DNA of 64,000 nt from Acidobacteriaceae bacterium (GTDB taxonomy: Bacteria; Acidobacteriota; Terriglobia; Terriglobales; Acidobacteriaceae), in the NCBI GenBank assembly GCA_021323655.1, contig JAJPKO010000062.1, forward strand, positions 1 to 64,000, in the 5' to 3' direction. Made by a program: the position numbers and the translations under genes. Each line of letters starts with the position of its first letter. The stretch's first letter is position 1. Below the pieces are notes generated by a model, which was given only the letters and a program-made list of their open reading frames with translations, searched no databases and was not told the origin of the DNA. This document shows, one piece after another, positions 54,779-62,902 of this stretch.

Positions 54779-54835
54779 TGAATTTCGGCTTAAAGACTTC
54801 AAGCCGGTGAATTTCGGCTTAAGACGTCAAGCCGG
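54779..54835 (-). repeat. tandem hairpin repeat upstream of the OmpA-family gene
   Basis: Two direct copies, 29 bases (54779-54807) and 28 bases (54808-54835), differ at only a few positions. Each contains CGGCTT...AAGCCG, a 6-bp stem. They lie 44 bases before the ompA-type start in its probable 5' leader. The rest of the 333-base gap 54735-55067 is AT-rich, includes the GGAGG ribosome site, and shows no ORF. Confidence 0.65.
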
Positions 54836-55067
54836 GCAGAAACCGCAGTTTAAAAACTACGACGGTATAAAAACTTACCACACGTTTACTTAGCTTAGAG
54901 CATAAATTCTTCAATGAGTTGCCTCAGAAACTGCATCAATTCTCAAAAGCACCCATGAAGTTAACAGCTACAAACCCAGAAAATATGCTTCCTCGGAAAG
55001 TACCGGGCAATTTCACCCGCTTCGCTGCCGAATCCATCAGCCTTACTAAGTTATTGAATTTTAAGCT

Positions 55068-55640
55068 CTATTGCAAGTTTAAAATGCGCTTAAAGCTTCC
55101 CCGCTCCCGCAGAATCTTCTCCTGCAGCAGCGTAATCGCGTAAATCAACTGCTCCGGACGCGGCGGGCATCCCGGTACATACACGTCCACTGGAATCACC
55201 TGATTCACTCCCTGCACCAGAGCATAATTGTTGAAAACGCCCCCGGAAGTGGCACACGCGCCCATTGAAATCACCCATTTTGGCTCAGGCATCTGATCAT
55301 ACAGCCGACGGATGACCGGGGCCATCTTCTGCGACACGCGCCCTGCAATCACCATAAGGTCCGACTGTCGCGGTGAAGCGCGAAAAACCTCGGCCCCAAA
55401 GCGGGCCACGTCAAATCGCGATGCCCCCATGGACATCATTTCAATCGCGCAGCAGGCCAGCCCAAACGTCATTGGCCAGATCGAGTTCTTGCGGATCCAG
55501 TTGATCGCCGAATCAAGCGAAGTCAGAAAGACGCCTTCCGGCTGGTCATACCCATAACTGACTTCCCGCAGCTTCTCCTGGTTCTTCGCACTACTCTCCA
55601 GATTGCCGAACAGATATCTGTCGCGCGCCAATTCGCTCAT
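55068..55640 (-). CDS. nuoB: NADH-quinone oxidoreductase subunit B
   Basis: The product has 190 residues. It is the complex I peripheral-arm subunit that holds cluster N2. The four cysteine ligands are present: C63 and C64 ([10 protein letters not shown]), C129 ([10 protein letters not shown]) and C158 (VPGCPPRPE). The N-terminus (1-35) is longer than usual. No other nuo gene is in the window, and the neighbours on both sides are unrelated. The isolated position suggests either a split complex I operon or an extra copy. Confidence 0.95.
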   Translation of the reverse strand: MSELARDRYLFGNLESSAKNQEKLREVSYGYDQPEGVFLTSLDSAINWIRKNSIWPMTFGLACCAIEMMSMGASRFDVARFGAEVFRASPRQSDLMVIAGRVSQKMAPVIRRLYDQMPEPKWVISMGACATSGGVFNNYALVQGVNQVIPVDVYVPGCPPRPEQLIYAITLLQEKILRERGSFKRILNLQ

Positions 55641-55884
55641 ATATTTACTATAACGCTCCCGGGAGCGGCCCGCAGACGGCAGCCCCCGGCAAGACCAGAT
55701 TTTTTCCCTGCTCAGAAATTTTCCTTTATCCCCCGTATAAAAATTCTCTGTTGCCGTTTTAAGCGCTTACGGAAAAGTACCTGCACAACATATTCTGGGG
55801 TTTCAACCAGACATCTTGTTCTGCCATGCGCCGTAGCTCACGCACAGGCCGTGGTCTATCTCTCAGGCAATTCGACGGGGTACT

Positions 55885-57282
55885 ATGCATCGTTGTCGCA
55901 GCATAAAAGTTCTTTTGGCAGGCATACTGCTGGCGGGTGGCTTCATGTCAGCCATGGCACAGACACCCTCCTCTGATCAGGTAGCAAAACTCCAGGCGCA
56001 GATCGCCGCGGCGCAGTCCGGCGCGGACAACTCCTGGATGCTTATCAGCTCGGCGCTCGTTCTCATGATGACCGGCCCTGGCCTGGCGCTTTTCTACGGC
56101 GGTCTGGTGCGGAAGAAAAATGTCCTCGGCACCATGATGCAGAGCTTCGCCATGATGGCCATCGTGACCGTGCTCTGGGCCTTCCTCACCTACAGCCTCA
56201 CCTTTGATTCCGGCACAAGCTTCATCGGCGGCCTCCACCATATCTTCCTCAAAGGCGTCGGCCTCAATCCTGATCCCGACTACTCGGCCACCATCCCGCT
56301 CCAGACCTACATGATCTATCAGTTGATGTTCGCCATCATCACCCCGGCGCTCATCACCGGAGCATTCGCCGAACGCATGAAGTTCAGTGCCATGGCGCTC
56401 TTCCTCACGCTCTGGTCCATCTTTGTTTACTCGCCCATGGCGCACATGGTCTGGGGCAAGGGCGGCCTGCTCAACGCCTCTCTCGGTGGAAGGTTCCCAA
56501 CCCTCGACTTCGCTGGCGGCACCGTTGTCCACGTCACCTCCGGCGTATCCGCCCTCGTATGCGCACTGTATCTCGGCAAGCGCCTCGGATACCCGCGCGA
56601 AGCCACTCCCCCGCACTCGGTCGTCCTCAGCTTTATTGGTGCCTGCCTGCTGTGGGTGGGCTGGTTTGGATTCAACGCTGGCAGCGCCCTCAACTCCGGG
56701 ACCCTGGCCACCAGCGCCTTCGTCAATACCCACTTCGGCGCGGCCGCCGCGGCCCTCGGCTGGATGGCCGCCGAATGGATCCGCAACGGTAAGCCCAGCG
56801 CCCTCGGCGGCATCTCCGGAGCAGTCGCCGGACTCGTCGCCATCACACCAGCCGCTGGCTTTGTAAAGCCCATGTCAGCACTCGTCATCGGACTCGCCGC
56901 CGGGATCTTCTGCTACTTCATGGTCTTCAAGGTAAAGAACCGGTTCGGCTACGACGACTCGCTCGACGCCTTCGGCGTGCACGGCGCTGGCGGCACCCTT
57001 GGCGCCATCCTCACCGGGTTCTTTGCCTCCAGCGCCATCAATCCCATCTTTAAGGATGCAAACGGCAACACGCTTCCCTCCGGCGCCGTGGATGGCAACT
57101 GGCACCAGGTGCTGAATCAGCTCGTCGGCGTCGCCATCGCCTGGGTCATCTCCATCATCGGCACATTGGTTCTGCTCAGGTTTGTAGACCTGGTGGTCGG
57201 CCTGCGTGTGCCCCGCGAGCATGAGGTCGAAGGCCTCGACCTGACGCAGCATGGCGAAGAAGGCTACGATTTTGCATCGTGA
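55885..57282 (+). CDS. amt: ammonium transporter
   Basis: The product has 465 residues with a cleavable signal peptide (about 1-25, ending SAMAQ), then eleven membrane helices starting at SWMLISSALVLMMTGPGLALFYGGLVR. The conserved pore histidines lie in SPMAHMVWGKGG and FGVHGAGGTLGAILTG. The cytoplasmic C-terminal tail (RVPREHEVEGLDLTQHGEEGYDF) carries the PII-responsive motif. PII is encoded 51 bases downstream, the classic amt-glnB pairing. No sigma-54 or NtrC site could be confirmed in the 244-base upstream gap. Confidence 0.97.
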   Translation: MHRCRSIKVLLAGILLAGGFMSAMAQTPSSDQVAKLQAQIAAAQSGADNSWMLISSALVLMMTGPGLALFYGGLVRKKNVLGTMMQSFAMMAIVTVLWAFLTYSLTFDSGTSFIGGLHHIFLKGVGLNPDPDYSATIPLQTYMIYQLMFAIITPALITGAFAERMKFSAMALFLTLWSIFVYSPMAHMVWGKGGLLNASLGGRFPTLDFAGGTVVHVTSGVSALVCALYLGKRLGYPREATPPHSVVLSFIGACLLWVGWFGFNAGSALNSGTLATSAFVNTHFGAAAAALGWMAAEWIRNGKPSALGGISGAVAGLVAITPAAGFVKPMSALVIGLAAGIFCYFMVFKVKNRFGYDDSLDAFGVHGAGGTLGAILTGFFASSAINPIFKDANGNTLPSGAVDGNWHQVLNQLVGVAIAWVISIIGTLVLLRFVDLVVGLRVPREHEVEGLDLTQHGEEGYDFAS

Positions 57283-57333
57283 ATCGTAGAATAATTAGAA
57301 CCTGTTACCCTGTAACCTCTGAGACGACACATT

Positions 57334-57672
57334 ATGCAGAAGATCGAAGCGGTCATTCAACCGTCAAAACTGGATGCAGTCAAAGATGCCCTCGTGGAAG
57401 TAGGCATCGAAGGCATGACGATTCTTGAGGCCCGCGGACATGGCCGCCAGAAGGGCCACACCGAGTTCTACCGCGGACGCGAGTATACGGTGGACCTCCT
57501 GCCCAAAATCAAGCTGGAAACCGTAGTGCCGGACGAGCTGGTCGAAAAGGCCATCCAGGCCATCCTCTCGGCTGCCCGTAGCGGCAAAATCGGCGATGGC
57601 AAAATTTTTGTCTCCAAAATTGACGAGGCTGTCCGCATCCGCAACGATGAACGCGGGCCTTCGGCACTGTGA
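57334..57672 (+). CDS. glnB: nitrogen regulatory protein P-II
   Basis: The product has 112 residues. MQKIEAVIQPSKLDAVKDAL opens the domain. The T-loop holds the uridylylation site Tyr51 (FYRGREYTVDLLPK), and the nucleotide-binding loop is near KIGDGKIFV. It senses ATP/ADP and 2-oxoglutarate. In context it gates Amt and is modified by GlnD encoded downstream. A GTTAC/GTAAC mini-palindrome (57304-57314) precedes it. GlnB and GlnK types cannot be separated safely, but adjacency to amt favours a GlnK-like role. Confidence 0.96.
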   Translation: MQKIEAVIQPSKLDAVKDALVEVGIEGMTILEARGHGRQKGHTEFYRGREYTVDLLPKIKLETVVPDELVEKAIQAILSAARSGKIGDGKIFVSKIDEAVRIRNDERGPSAL

Positions 57673-57686
57673 TCAGTTAAAGTAAT

Positions 57687-57758
57687 TGTCATTCTGAGCG
57701 AGCGAAGAATCGGCCCAGGATTCGCGGATTCTTCCTCCTTCCGGCGACCAGAATGACA
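57687..57758. repeat. 72-base palindromic repeat-like element between glnB and glnD
   Basis: The ends are TGTCATTCTG (57687-57696) and CAGAATGACA (57749-57758), perfect inverted repeats. Inside, GAAGAATC (57704-57711) pairs with GATTCTTC (57727-57734). The nested symmetry and the ATTCTGAGCGAGCGAAGAATC core are of the type dispersed as intergenic palindromes in many genomes. It could act as a structured element in the amt-glnB-glnD transcript. Confidence 0.75.
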
Positions 57759-57786
57759 GACTCACCGCACCTGTATCGAAGACCGC

Positions 57787-60387
57787 ATGACGCCTGAGCT
57801 TACATCCCTCCCGCGCATACGGGACGCTTACCAGAACGACATCGCAGACCTGCGCCAGACCTTCGAGCGCACCGGAGATGGCTCCGCCGCCATCCGCCGC
57901 CGCTCCACCCTCGTAGACAAGGTGCTGCGCCAGCTATGGACCGAGCTGGTCGCCGCTCACACCGGCCCCTTCAACATCACGCTCATCGCCACCGGTGGCT
58001 TCGGCCGCCGGGAGCTGTTTCCCTACTCCGACGTGGACGTCCTCTTCCTCTGCGGCAATGACAGCGTGGAGCGCGATTTCCATCAGGTCATCCGCGCCTG
58101 CATTCAGGCCATGTGGGACGCCGGCCTCCGCGCCAGCCCTTCCATCCGTACCTGGAAGGAATGCGACCGCGTAGATGCCGACAATCTTGAGTTCCTCGTC
58201 TCCCTGCTCGACCGCCGCTATCTCTGCGGGGACTACTCCCTTTATCGCCGCTTTGAGAATGACCTGCTCCCTTCGCTCGTCCTGCGCGAATGGAACACCA
58301 TCGTCCAGAACCTCGCCGAGCTCGCCCGCGCCCGCCACGCCAAGTACGGCAATACCATCTTTCATCTCGAACCCAATATCAAGGAGTGCCCCGGCGGCCT
58401 GCGCGATTACCATTTCGCCCAGTGGCTCACTCTCCTGTTCTCACTCCAGGAAACAAAGACCTGGCCCAGGCCCAGCGGCAATTCCTTCTTCACCGTCCAC
58501 AACGATCTCGAATCGGCCTTCGATTTTCTCGCCGCCACGCGATGCTTCCTGCACTACCGTAGCGGACGCGACAACAACACACTTGACTGGCACGCGCAGG
58601 ACGAGGCCGCCGCGCAAAGCATTGGCCTTGAAACACGCGGCAGCGCCGATCCCGCCTACTGGATGCGCACCTACTACCGCAACGCGCGCACCATCCTCCG
58701 CCGCGCCTCCCTGCTCATGGACGATGTCCCGCCACCGCGCCGCTCGTTCTACAAGCAGTTCCGCCGCCGCCGCACCCCCATCGCAGGCACTGACTTCGTC
58801 CTCGAACAGGGCCGCCTCGATCTCGAAAGCACGGCCGCTATCAATGATGTCGAAGTCGTTCTGCGCATCTTTGGCCTGATCGCCAAACACGGCTACAAGC
58901 TCAGCCAGTCCGCCGAAGACCGCATCGCCGAGGCCCTGCCCGTCCTGGCCGTGCAGATGCCCGAAGGCCCCTTCCTCTGGAACTGCCTGCGCGAAGTCCT
59001 GCTGGGGCCGCACGCCGCCCACGCCCTGCGCACCATGCATGCCCTCGGCCTGCTGGAACTGGTCATCCCCGAATTTCATGGCATTGACGCGCTCGTCATC
59101 CGTGACTCCTACCATCGCTATACCGTCGACGAACACACCTTCCTGGTCATCGACAACGTGCACGCTCTGCGCCAGCCCGCGCACGACTGGGAAAAACGCT
59201 TTGCCACACTTCTGCCGGAGATCGAACGGCTCGACCTCTTCCTGCTCGCCATTCTCATGCACGACACCGGCAAGGCCCGCCGTACCGGCGACCACACCAT
59301 CGAGAGCGTCGAGCTGTGCGAAAGCCTCTTTGCCCGCCTGGAATTTGAACCCGAAGAACGCGAAACCATCCGCAAGCTCATTCGCAGCCATCTCGATATG
59401 TCCGCCGCACTGCGCCGCGACATCTTCAATCCGCAGAGCATTCGCGCCTTCGGAGAAAAAGTGAACAGCCAGCAGCAGCTCAGAATGCTCACGCTCCTCA
59501 CCTACGCCGATATCAAGTCCGTCGCGCCCGGGGCCCTCACGCCCTGGAAGGCCGAAAACCTCTGGCAACTCTACATCGCCACGTCCAACTTCCTTGACCG
59601 CAGCGTGGACGAAGAACGCTACCACGTCGAAAGCGACACCGGCACACTCAACCGCATCCTCGCTCTCGTCCCGGACCGCAGCGAAGAACTGAAAACATTC
59701 CTCGAAGGTATCCCGCAGCGATATCTCCAGACGCATCTTCCTGACCAGATACGCAGCCACTTCCGCATGGCCCTGAATCTGGCAGCAGAACCCGTGCAGC
59801 TGGCCTTCCGGCCATTGCGCCAGCTGCACGAAGTCACGCTCATCACCCAGGACCGCCCCATGCTCTTTGCCGAAATGGCCGGAGTGCTCTCTGCCTGGGG
59901 CATGAACATCGTCAAGGCCGACGCATTTTCCAACAGCGCTGGCACCATTGTTGACACCTTCCAGTTCACCGATTCATTCCAAACCCTCGAGCTCAATCCC
60001 ACTGAAGTGGACCGCTTCCTTAAAAGCATCCGCGATGTCATCTCGCACCAGGTGCCGCTCGAAACGCTCCTGCGCGCCCGCAGCCACGCCAACCGGCACC
60101 ATCAGGCCAAAGTCAAAGTAGAAACCCGGCTCTCCTTTGACAATGAAGCGTCCTCACACAGCACCCTGCTCCAGGTCGTCGCGCAGGACGTCCCAGGCCT
60201 CCTCCGCGAGCTGGCCAGGTCCTTCGCAGAACACCAGTGCAATATTGAAGTCGCTTTGATTGACACCGAAGGCGAAGTGGCAATTGACGTCTTCTATCTC
60301 ACCTCACAGGGAAGCAAGCTCGCCGGGCCACAGCAGAAAGAACTCGCCGCCACCATCGAAAAAGCAATCGCAGAACTCCGCCGCTAG
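57787..60387 (+). CDS. glnD: bifunctional PII uridylyltransferase/uridylyl-removing enzyme
   Basis: The product has 866 residues, close to the usual ~890. The nucleotidyltransferase motif is GGFGRRELFPYSDVDVLFL (about 69-87). The HD hydrolase domain follows (about 450-580) with MHDTGKARRTGDHTIES (about 490) and HEHTFL-like YTVDEHTFLVIDNVH. Two ACT domains close the protein (about 680-760 and 790-866; VTLITQDRPMLFAEMAGVLSAWG; LLQVVAQDVPGLLRELARSF) and sense glutamine. GlnD adds or removes UMP on Tyr51 of PII. It lies 114 bases after glnB, separated by a palindromic element. Confidence 0.96.
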   Translation: MTPELTSLPRIRDAYQNDIADLRQTFERTGDGSAAIRRRSTLVDKVLRQLWTELVAAHTGPFNITLIATGGFGRRELFPYSDVDVLFLCGNDSVERDFHQVIRACIQAMWDAGLRASPSIRTWKECDRVDADNLEFLVSLLDRRYLCGDYSLYRRFENDLLPSLVLREWNTIVQNLAELARARHAKYGNTIFHLEPNIKECPGGLRDYHFAQWLTLLFSLQETKTWPRPSGNSFFTVHNDLESAFDFLAATRCFLHYRSGRDNNTLDWHAQDEAAAQSIGLETRGSADPAYWMRTYYRNARTILRRASLLMDDVPPPRRSFYKQFRRRRTPIAGTDFVLEQGRLDLESTAAINDVEVVLRIFGLIAKHGYKLSQSAEDRIAEALPVLAVQMPEGPFLWNCLREVLLGPHAAHALRTMHALGLLELVIPEFHGIDALVIRDSYHRYTVDEHTFLVIDNVHALRQPAHDWEKRFATLLPEIERLDLFLLAILMHDTGKARRTGDHTIESVELCESLFARLEFEPEERETIRKLIRSHLDMSAALRRDIFNPQSIRAFGEKVNSQQQLRMLTLLTYADIKSVAPGALTPWKAENLWQLYIATSNFLDRSVDEERYHVESDTGTLNRILALVPDRSEELKTFLEGIPQRYLQTHLPDQIRSHFRMALNLAAEPVQLAFRPLRQLHEVTLITQDRPMLFAEMAGVLSAWGMNIVKADAFSNSAGTIVDTFQFTDSFQTLELNPTEVDRFLKSIRDVISHQVPLETLLRARSHANRHHQAKVKVETRLSFDNEASSHSTLLQVVAQDVPGLLRELARSFAEHQCNIEVALIDTEGEVAIDVFYLTSQGSKLAGPQQKELAATIEKAIAELRR

Positions 60388-60423
60388 ATCAGGGCTTTCG
60401 AAACTCGCAAAAAGACAGGGTAC

Positions 60424-60957
60424 CTACGACAGCGCCCTCCCCGACTTCAGCGCCACCGACCGCCTCACCTCGGTATTGCGCGCAGCATCATGCTCAATCA
60501 GGTCTCCAGTCAGGACGTAGTAGCCGTCTTCCTCGCGGGTCTTCCCCGCGCCGCGCAGAATCGTTCCTGTAAACGAGTACCAGACGCCATGCACCTGCCG
60601 TGTCGTAAAGCTGATTTGCTGGCCATGGAGCGAGGTCTGATCAAAGAAAAAGGTCAGCGGAGTCCCCTGGTCGCTGTCCCCATCTCCCTGACGGGAGATG
60701 TATCCACTCAGTTCGCCAAACTGTAAAGTGATCTCGATAAATTCGCCGGGCTTGCCCAGCATGTATTCGCCAGACGCGTCTTCCGGAATCAGGGAATCGC
60801 CCGGGTTCGGTTTCACTACGATGGGGTGGTCGGTGGTACTCGGGTCTCCGCGATGATGTAACTTCGGTGCATTCGCAGTCTGGGCCGGGACGCTCCCCAG
60901 ACAGAGCGCGAGCAGACCGCACAGGCCAAGGTGGTGGACTGCATGGGTACCCGGCAT
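60424..60957 (-). CDS. hypothetical secreted protein
   Basis: The product has 177 residues from ATG 60957 (MPGTHAVHHLGLCGLLALC). The frame is open for another 146 codons upstream, but that part overlaps the M28 gene and looks non-coding. A signal peptide ends near VPAQT. The mature domain is beta-rich (GEFIEITLQFGELSGYISRQGDGD; TPLTFFFDQTSLHGQQISFTTRQVHGVWYSF) with a conserved-looking HGVWYSF stretch. No family is recognised. It is 76 bases downstream of the M28 peptidase stop. It has no clear ribosome site. Confidence 0.65.
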   Translation of the reverse strand: MPGTHAVHHLGLCGLLALCLGSVPAQTANAPKLHHRGDPSTTDHPIVVKPNPGDSLIPEDASGEYMLGKPGEFIEITLQFGELSGYISRQGDGDSDQGTPLTFFFDQTSLHGQQISFTTRQVHGVWYSFTGTILRGAGKTREEDGYYVLTGDLIEHDAARNTEVRRSVALKSGRALS

Positions 60958-60960
60958 CTT

Positions 60961-61026
60961 AAAGAGATGTCGAACTGCTCGAATCACGGGTGCCCCACAT
61001 CCTGAAGAGATGTGGGACTGCTCGAA
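60961..61026. repeat. two 23-base direct repeats between the M28 and unknown secreted genes
   Basis: Copies at 60961-60983 and 61004-61026 share AGAGATGT and ACTGCTCGAA and differ at three of 23 positions. Between them GGGTGCCCCAC (60988-60998) occurs, and the same 11-mer is found at 62880-62890. CCCACATC/GATGTGGG adds a hairpin overlapping the second copy. The element covers the start region of the gene at 60957. Confidence 0.55.
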
Positions 61027-61033
61027 CACCAAG

Positions 61034-62701
61034 TTATTGCCCTTTCTTCCTGGCAGCTGCAAACTCATCTCCCGGCTGCCAGCCAATCTCTTCAGGAAGC
61101 GACAGCGCCTCCCATCCAAGAATGGCCCCGAACTGCGCCATCTTGGCATCACCCCGAAAGTCCATCTCCGGCCTGTATTCATCCGAAGGCTGATGATAGC
61201 GGTGCTCAACAAAGTCTTCCATCTGCTGCTTGCCCCACTCCGGCGTGTGGCCCTCAAACAGCGTTCCCTGGTCAATTGAAAAGGCAGGAATACCAACGCG
61301 CGCCAGGCTGAAGTGGTCAGAACGGTAATACGTCCCTGCCTGCGGAAACTGGTCCGGCTCAAGCGTAATGTGAAATGCCTTCGCCGTCTTCTCAATCTCA
61401 GGATAAAAGGTGGTCCGGTCCGCGCCCCCCAGCTCAGCCGACGTAGGAACCCCGATCGGATTCAGCATGTCGTAATTCAGGTCGAGAGTAATCTGCGATG
61501 CGGGGACCGGCGGATGCATCCCAAGCCACTGCGAGCCAAGCAGCCCCTGTTCCTCCGCAGTCACAGAAGCAAAGTAGACGCTATGCGGCGGCTTTGTCTC
61601 TGAGAAGGCACGCGCCAGCTCCAGCAAAATGCCGCAGCCAGTGCCGTTGTCTGCCGCGCCGTTGTAAATATTGTCGCCCTTCTTGCTCGGATCCATACCG
61701 AGATGATCATAATGCGCCGTGTAGAGGACGGCCTGCCCCGTTTGCGCGCCGGGAACTTCGCCAATCACGTTCGCAGACTCATAGCGACGCACTTTACTGG
61801 CCACGTGCGCCTTGAATCGGATCGGCAGCTCCACCGCGTGGAAACCGCGCTGCCCTGCTTTGGCAATTTCGTCATCTACATTGCCCAGTCCCGCAGCGGT
61901 AAAGAGCTTCTGCGCCACGTCGTGCTGGATCCACGCAGCGGCCTTGAGCGTCGCCGAAGGATCGCCCTGCAGGTACGATTTCTCAATCGCCTGCGAATCG
62001 CGCACCACCTGCCATCCATAACTGGCGAGGTCCGTACGATGAATGATAAGCACGCCCACAGCGCCCAGACGCGAGGCCTCTTCATACTTGTAGGTCCAGC
62101 GGCCGTAATACGTAAGCGCCTTGCCCTTGAAGAAGCTCTCATCCTTCGAAGGCGGCTCATTCACAATCACCAGAAGCACCTTGCCCTTCACATCCACTCC
62201 GGCATAGTCGTTCCATTGGTATTCAGGAGCATCAATGCCATAGCCGGCAAAAACAATCGGTGCATCAATGTCAGCAGAGTCATTTCCAGTCTGGTCCTTC
62301 GCCACCCAGTCTTCGCTGTATTTAAGCGAGACAGGCTGGCCATTCGCAGGTACGAACTCCGCCGTAGTCTGGTCTTCCACCGTGTGGACAGCATACAGCG
62401 GCACCTTCTGGAAGTAGGTGCCGTTGTCCCCCGCAGGCTTCAGCCCCTCAAGCGCAAACTGTGTCGCAATGTACTCGGCAGCGAGCTGGCCACCTCGCTG
62501 CCCCGGCCCGCGGCCTTCCAGCAGGTCGCTTGAAAGAAAGCGCACATGCGCGCGTATCTTTTCCGGATCAATGCTTTCAGCAGCTTTGCGTGCCATCTCC
62601 GGAACCCCCGGAACAGCCGGTACCGGCAACTGACAGAGCGCAGCCGCAGATGAGAGCAGCGCCATGGCGAAGACAGAAGAGAGGCGGAAGGAAAGGTTCA
62701 T
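61034..62701 (-). CDS. secreted M28 family aminopeptidase with PA domain
   Basis: The product has 555 residues from ATG 62701, with AAGGAG 5 bases upstream. A signal peptide covers about 1-23 (FAMALLSSAAALCQ). A protease-associated insert (about 120-280) is seen in APIVFAGYGIDAPEYQWNDYAGVDVKGKVLLVIVNEPP. The dizinc M28 domain has AHYDHLGMD (His and Asp ligands), NGAADNGTGCGILLELAR (bridging Asp), VTAEEQGLLGS (catalytic and ligand Glu), and a final EHRYHQPSDEY His. It probably releases N-terminal amino acids from peptides in the periplasm. The gene upstream is mutY. Confidence 0.93.
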   Translation of the reverse strand: MNLSFRLSSVFAMALLSSAAALCQLPVPAVPGVPEMARKAAESIDPEKIRAHVRFLSSDLLEGRGPGQRGGQLAAEYIATQFALEGLKPAGDNGTYFQKVPLYAVHTVEDQTTAEFVPANGQPVSLKYSEDWVAKDQTGNDSADIDAPIVFAGYGIDAPEYQWNDYAGVDVKGKVLLVIVNEPPSKDESFFKGKALTYYGRWTYKYEEASRLGAVGVLIIHRTDLASYGWQVVRDSQAIEKSYLQGDPSATLKAAAWIQHDVAQKLFTAAGLGNVDDEIAKAGQRGFHAVELPIRFKAHVASKVRRYESANVIGEVPGAQTGQAVLYTAHYDHLGMDPSKKGDNIYNGAADNGTGCGILLELARAFSETKPPHSVYFASVTAEEQGLLGSQWLGMHPPVPASQITLDLNYDMLNPIGVPTSAELGGADRTTFYPEIEKTAKAFHITLEPDQFPQAGTYYRSDHFSLARVGIPAFSIDQGTLFEGHTPEWGKQQMEDFVEHRYHQPSDEYRPEMDFRGDAKMAQFGAILGWEALSLPEEIGWQPGDEFAAARKKGQ

Positions 62702-62719
62702 TCTTCTCCTTACTTTGAA

Positions 62720-62775
62720 GACCCTCTGAACAAGCCTGCTTTTTGGAGACGCCCTGAACAGGCCTTTTTTTGAAG
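62720..62775. repeat. imperfect tandem repeat upstream of the M28 gene
   Basis: Two ~28-base copies (62720-62747 and 62748-62775) follow the pattern GAC-x-CCTGAACA-x-GCCT-x-TTTTTG. They lie in the 201-base gap between mutY and the M28 gene, 18 bases before the M28 start. The remainder of the gap shows no gene. Confidence 0.5.
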
Positions 62776-62902
62776 GGCCACGGCTTTGGCCGCTGAGGGA
62801 TTACTTCCAGACCCTCAATCAGAGGACCCTCTCAAGCTGAAAGTTTAACAGTCACCAGGGTTGTGCTTCATTCCTGGGCGGGTGCCCCACGCCCCAATAA
62901 CA

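Noticed and set aside
55641-55884. NtrC or sigma-54 site expected before amt
   Set aside because: No segment matched the -24/-12 spacing or the NtrC palindrome well enough.
58441-59829. 462-codon open frame on the minus strand
   Set aside because: It is antisense to glnD, with low-complexity composition typical of shadow frames.
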